A stretch of 50,865 bases of DNA from Streptomyces sp. SID10853 (GTDB lineage: Bacteria; Actinomycetota; Actinomycetes; Streptomycetales; Streptomycetaceae): the NCBI RefSeq assembly GCF_010548145.1, contig NZ_JAAGLN010000020.1:1-50865 (forward strand). Direction: 5' to 3'. This document shows, in pieces, positions 49,197-50,865 of this stretch. Within the stretch, counting starts at the first letter, position 1, and each line of letters begins with the position of its first letter. Position numbers and translations under genes: made by a program. Below the pieces are notes generated by a model that was not told where the DNA came from, did not search any database, and saw nothing but the letters and a program-made list of their open reading frames with translations.

Positions 49197-50506
49197 CCGC
49201 CGACCCCACAGCCGACCCCGCCGCTGTGCGTCGCAGCGCGCTCGACGCCCTCACCGCGGCCCGCAGCCGTACCAGCGCGCTCACGGACTGCGTCGAGGAC
49301 AGTGAACTCATCGCGCAGCACTCGCCGTTGATGTCCCCGCTCGTCTGGGATCTGGCACATATCTCCAACCAGGAGGAGCAGTGGCTCCTGCGGGCCGTCG
49401 CCGGCCGTGAGGCGATACGCCCCGAGATCGACTCGGTCTACGACGCCTTCGAGCACCCGAGGGCCACCCGCCCCTCGCTGCCGCTGCTGCAGCCCGCCGA
49501 GGCACGGCGCTACGCGTCGGATGTACGGGGCAGGGTCATCGACGTACTGGAGAGCGCCCCGCTGCACGGGCGGCCGCTGGTCGACGCCGGGTTCGCCTTC
49601 GGGATGATCGCCCAGCACGAGCAGCAGCACGACGAGACGATGCTCATCACCCATCAGCTGCGCAGCGGCCCCACCGCACTGACCGCTCCCGCGCCACCGC
49701 ACACGGACCGCGCCGGCCTGCCGGACGAAGTCCTCGTCCCCGGTGGCCCGTTCACCATGGGCACGTCGGACGAGCCGTGGGCGCTGGACAACGAACGTCC
49801 CGCGCACCAGCGGCTCGTACCGGCTTTCCGTATCGACACCGCCCCGGTGACCAACGGCGCGTTCCTGCGTTTCATCGAGGACGGCGGATACCGCGACGAG
49901 CGCTGGTGGCAGGAGAAGGGCTGGGACCTGGTCCGCGGCCATGAGCTGGCCGCGCCGCTGTTCTGGCACCGGGAGGGCGGCCAGTGGCTGCGCCGCCGCT
50001 TCGGCGCCGTGCAGCCGGTGGCGCTCGACGAGCCGGTGCTCCACGTCAGCTGGTACGAGGCGGACGCCTATGCCCGCTGGGCGGGGCGGCGGCTGCCGTC
50101 CGAGGAGGAGTGGGAGAAGGCCGCGCGCCACGACCCGGCGACCGGCCGTTCCTACCGCTACCCCTGGGGCGACCAGGACCCCACCCCGGAGCGGGCCAAC
50201 CTGGGCCAGCGCCATCTCGGCCCCGCCCCGGCCGGCAGCTATCCGGAGGGTCAATCCCCCCTGGGTGTAAGGCAGTTGATCGGCGATGTGTGGGAGTGGA
50301 CGTCCAGCGACTTCCTGCCCTACCCGGGCTTCGCCGCCTTCCCCTACCGCGAGTACTCGGAAGTGTTCTTCGGCCCGGACCACAAGGTGCTGCGGGGCGG
50401 CGCGTTCTCCGTGGGCGAGGTGGCCTGCCGGGCGACCTTCCGTAACTGGGACCTGCCGGTGCGCCGTCAGATCTTCTCCGGTTTCCGGACCGCGAGGGAT
50501 GCCTGA
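49193..50506 (+). CDS. egtB: Ergothioneine sulfoxide synthase EgtB
   Basis: A 437-aa iron enzyme that couples gamma-glutamylcysteine to hercynine with O2. An N-terminal DinB_2-like domain with iron ligands (DLAHISNQEEQW and IAQHEQQHDETM, HxxxEH-type site) is followed by a formylglycine-generating-enzyme-like domain (VLVPGGPFTMGTSDEPWALDNERPAHQRLVPAF to VLRGGAFSVGEVACRATFRNWD, RQIFSGFRTARD). ATG 49193 overlaps the egtA stop. Not a true FGE despite the sulfatase-maturation fold. Confidence 0.95.
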   Translation: MTADPTADPAAVRRSALDALTAARSRTSALTDCVEDSELIAQHSPLMSPLVWDLAHISNQEEQWLLRAVAGREAIRPEIDSVYDAFEHPRATRPSLPLLQPAEARRYASDVRGRVIDVLESAPLHGRPLVDAGFAFGMIAQHEQQHDETMLITHQLRSGPTALTAPAPPHTDRAGLPDEVLVPGGPFTMGTSDEPWALDNERPAHQRLVPAFRIDTAPVTNGAFLRFIEDGGYRDERWWQEKGWDLVRGHELAAPLFWHREGGQWLRRRFGAVQPVALDEPVLHVSWYEADAYARWAGRRLPSEEEWEKAARHDPATGRSYRYPWGDQDPTPERANLGQRHLGPAPAGSYPEGQSPLGVRQLIGDVWEWTSSDFLPYPGFAAFPYREYSEVFFGPDHKVLRGGAFSVGEVACRATFRNWDLPVRRQIFSGFRTARDA

Positions 50507-50865
50507 TGTGCCGTCATATCGCCTACCTGGGAACGCCGGAGCCGCTCGGCGAGGTTCTGGTGCGGCCCCGGCACTCGCTGGTCCGCCAGTCGTGGGAGCC
50601 GCGCAGACAGCGCCACGGGACGGTCAACGCCGACGGGTTCGGGGTCGGCTGGTACGCCGATGACGACCCGGTGCCCGCACGTTACCGGCGTACCGGCCCC
50701 ATCTGGGCCGACCTCTCCTTCACCGATCTCGCCCGGGTCGTACGCAGCGGGGCGGCGCTGGCTGCGGTCCGCGACGCCACCGAGGCGGGCGCCGACGGCG
50801 AGGCGGCGGCGGCGCCGTTCGCCGCAGGGCCCTGGCTGTTCAGCCACAACGGCGCGCTCACCGGC
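50506..50865 (+). CDS. egtC: EgtC gamma-glutamyl amidohydrolase, 5' part only
   Basis: N-terminal 120 residues of a class II (Ntn) glutamine amidotransferase-like hydrolase that removes glutamate from the EgtB product. Cys2 follows Met1 directly (MCRHIAYLG), and the characteristic RHGTVNADGFGVGWYADD and FSHNGALTG segments are present. ATG 50506 overlaps the egtB TGA. The window ends inside the gene; egtD would be expected beyond it. Confidence 0.95.
   Translation, partial: MCRHIAYLGTPEPLGEVLVRPRHSLVRQSWEPRRQRHGTVNADGFGVGWYADDDPVPARYRRTGPIWADLSFTDLARVVRSGAALAAVRDATEAGADGEAAAAPFAAGPWLFSHNGALTG

Noticed and set aside
49193..50506. Reading the FGE-like domain as the activator of the sulfatase at 41063
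   Set aside because: It is fused to a DinB_2 domain with iron-binding His residues and sits between egtA and egtC, so it is EgtB. It is also in a separate operon.

Overview
The window is very GC-rich actinobacterial DNA with short intergenic gaps, frequent GTG/TTG starts, many ATGA/GTGA gene overlaps and terminators without U-tracts. The gene content points to Streptomyces: a second clpP pair, a small chitin-active LPMO behind a DasR-like operator, an LPFR-type micro-protein, MmyB-type XRE and TetR regulators, and an ergothioneine operon. It reads as an accessory or arm-proximal chromosomal region, because intact operons alternate with gene relics.

Layout. 1-2.8 kb: a tail of low-complexity sequence, a terminator whose arm is tandemly repeated, a two-gene clpP operon whose second subunit lacks the catalytic His, and a glycerol-facilitator-type aquaporin. 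3.1-5.0 kb: a DasR-like operator with an AA10 LPMO, then a small unknown gene divergent from a TetR regulator. 5.0-9.7 kb: a decayed zone with a small secreted protein, a 7-bp tandem repeat, Tn3 transposase, SDR and serine-dehydratase relics, plus an intact lipoprotein/OmpA-domain pair. 9.7-18.4 kb: an XRE/MmyB regulator followed by an efflux pump and a run of redox enzymes (CMD, SDR, AKR, SDR, quinone oxidoreductase, ABM monooxygenase). The last two genes of this run (SDR, AKR) are broken. A 52-bp promoter-region element occurs twice in it.

18.7-23.2 kb: a GNAT acetyltransferase behind a gas-vesicle-like small ORF, a 42-aa amphipathic peptide, and a coupled four-gene operon (acyl-CoA dehydrogenase-like, PIG-L deacetylase, NodS-like methyltransferase, GT2) that probably builds an unknown glycoconjugate. 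23.4-26.9 kb: a membrane-anchored Mrr-type nuclease and a complete RsbQ-RsbP-RsbV stress-signalling triad.

26.9-42.6 kb is the most interesting part. It holds a peptide/oligosaccharide-type ABC transporter (with a permease-ATPase fusion), its likely lipoprotein receptor, GH3, GH1 and GH20 glycosidases, a Cys-type sulfatase, a secreted SGNH hydrolase and two paralogous TetR regulators. Four promoters (SGNH, GH3, receptor, sulfatase) share one design: an AAACC...GGTTT operator set between TTGACR and TAYGGT. A fifth copy lies between GH1-tetR and GH20. The inferred job is uptake and cytoplasmic breakdown of a sulfated, probably HexNAc-containing, oligosaccharide.

42.8-50.9 kb: a flavin disulfide reductase divergent from thioredoxin, a thiolase behind a perfect TetR-type palindrome, a secreted GH18 protein, a MazF/PemK-like protein without a visible antitoxin, and egtA-egtB-egtC, the last cut by the window edge.
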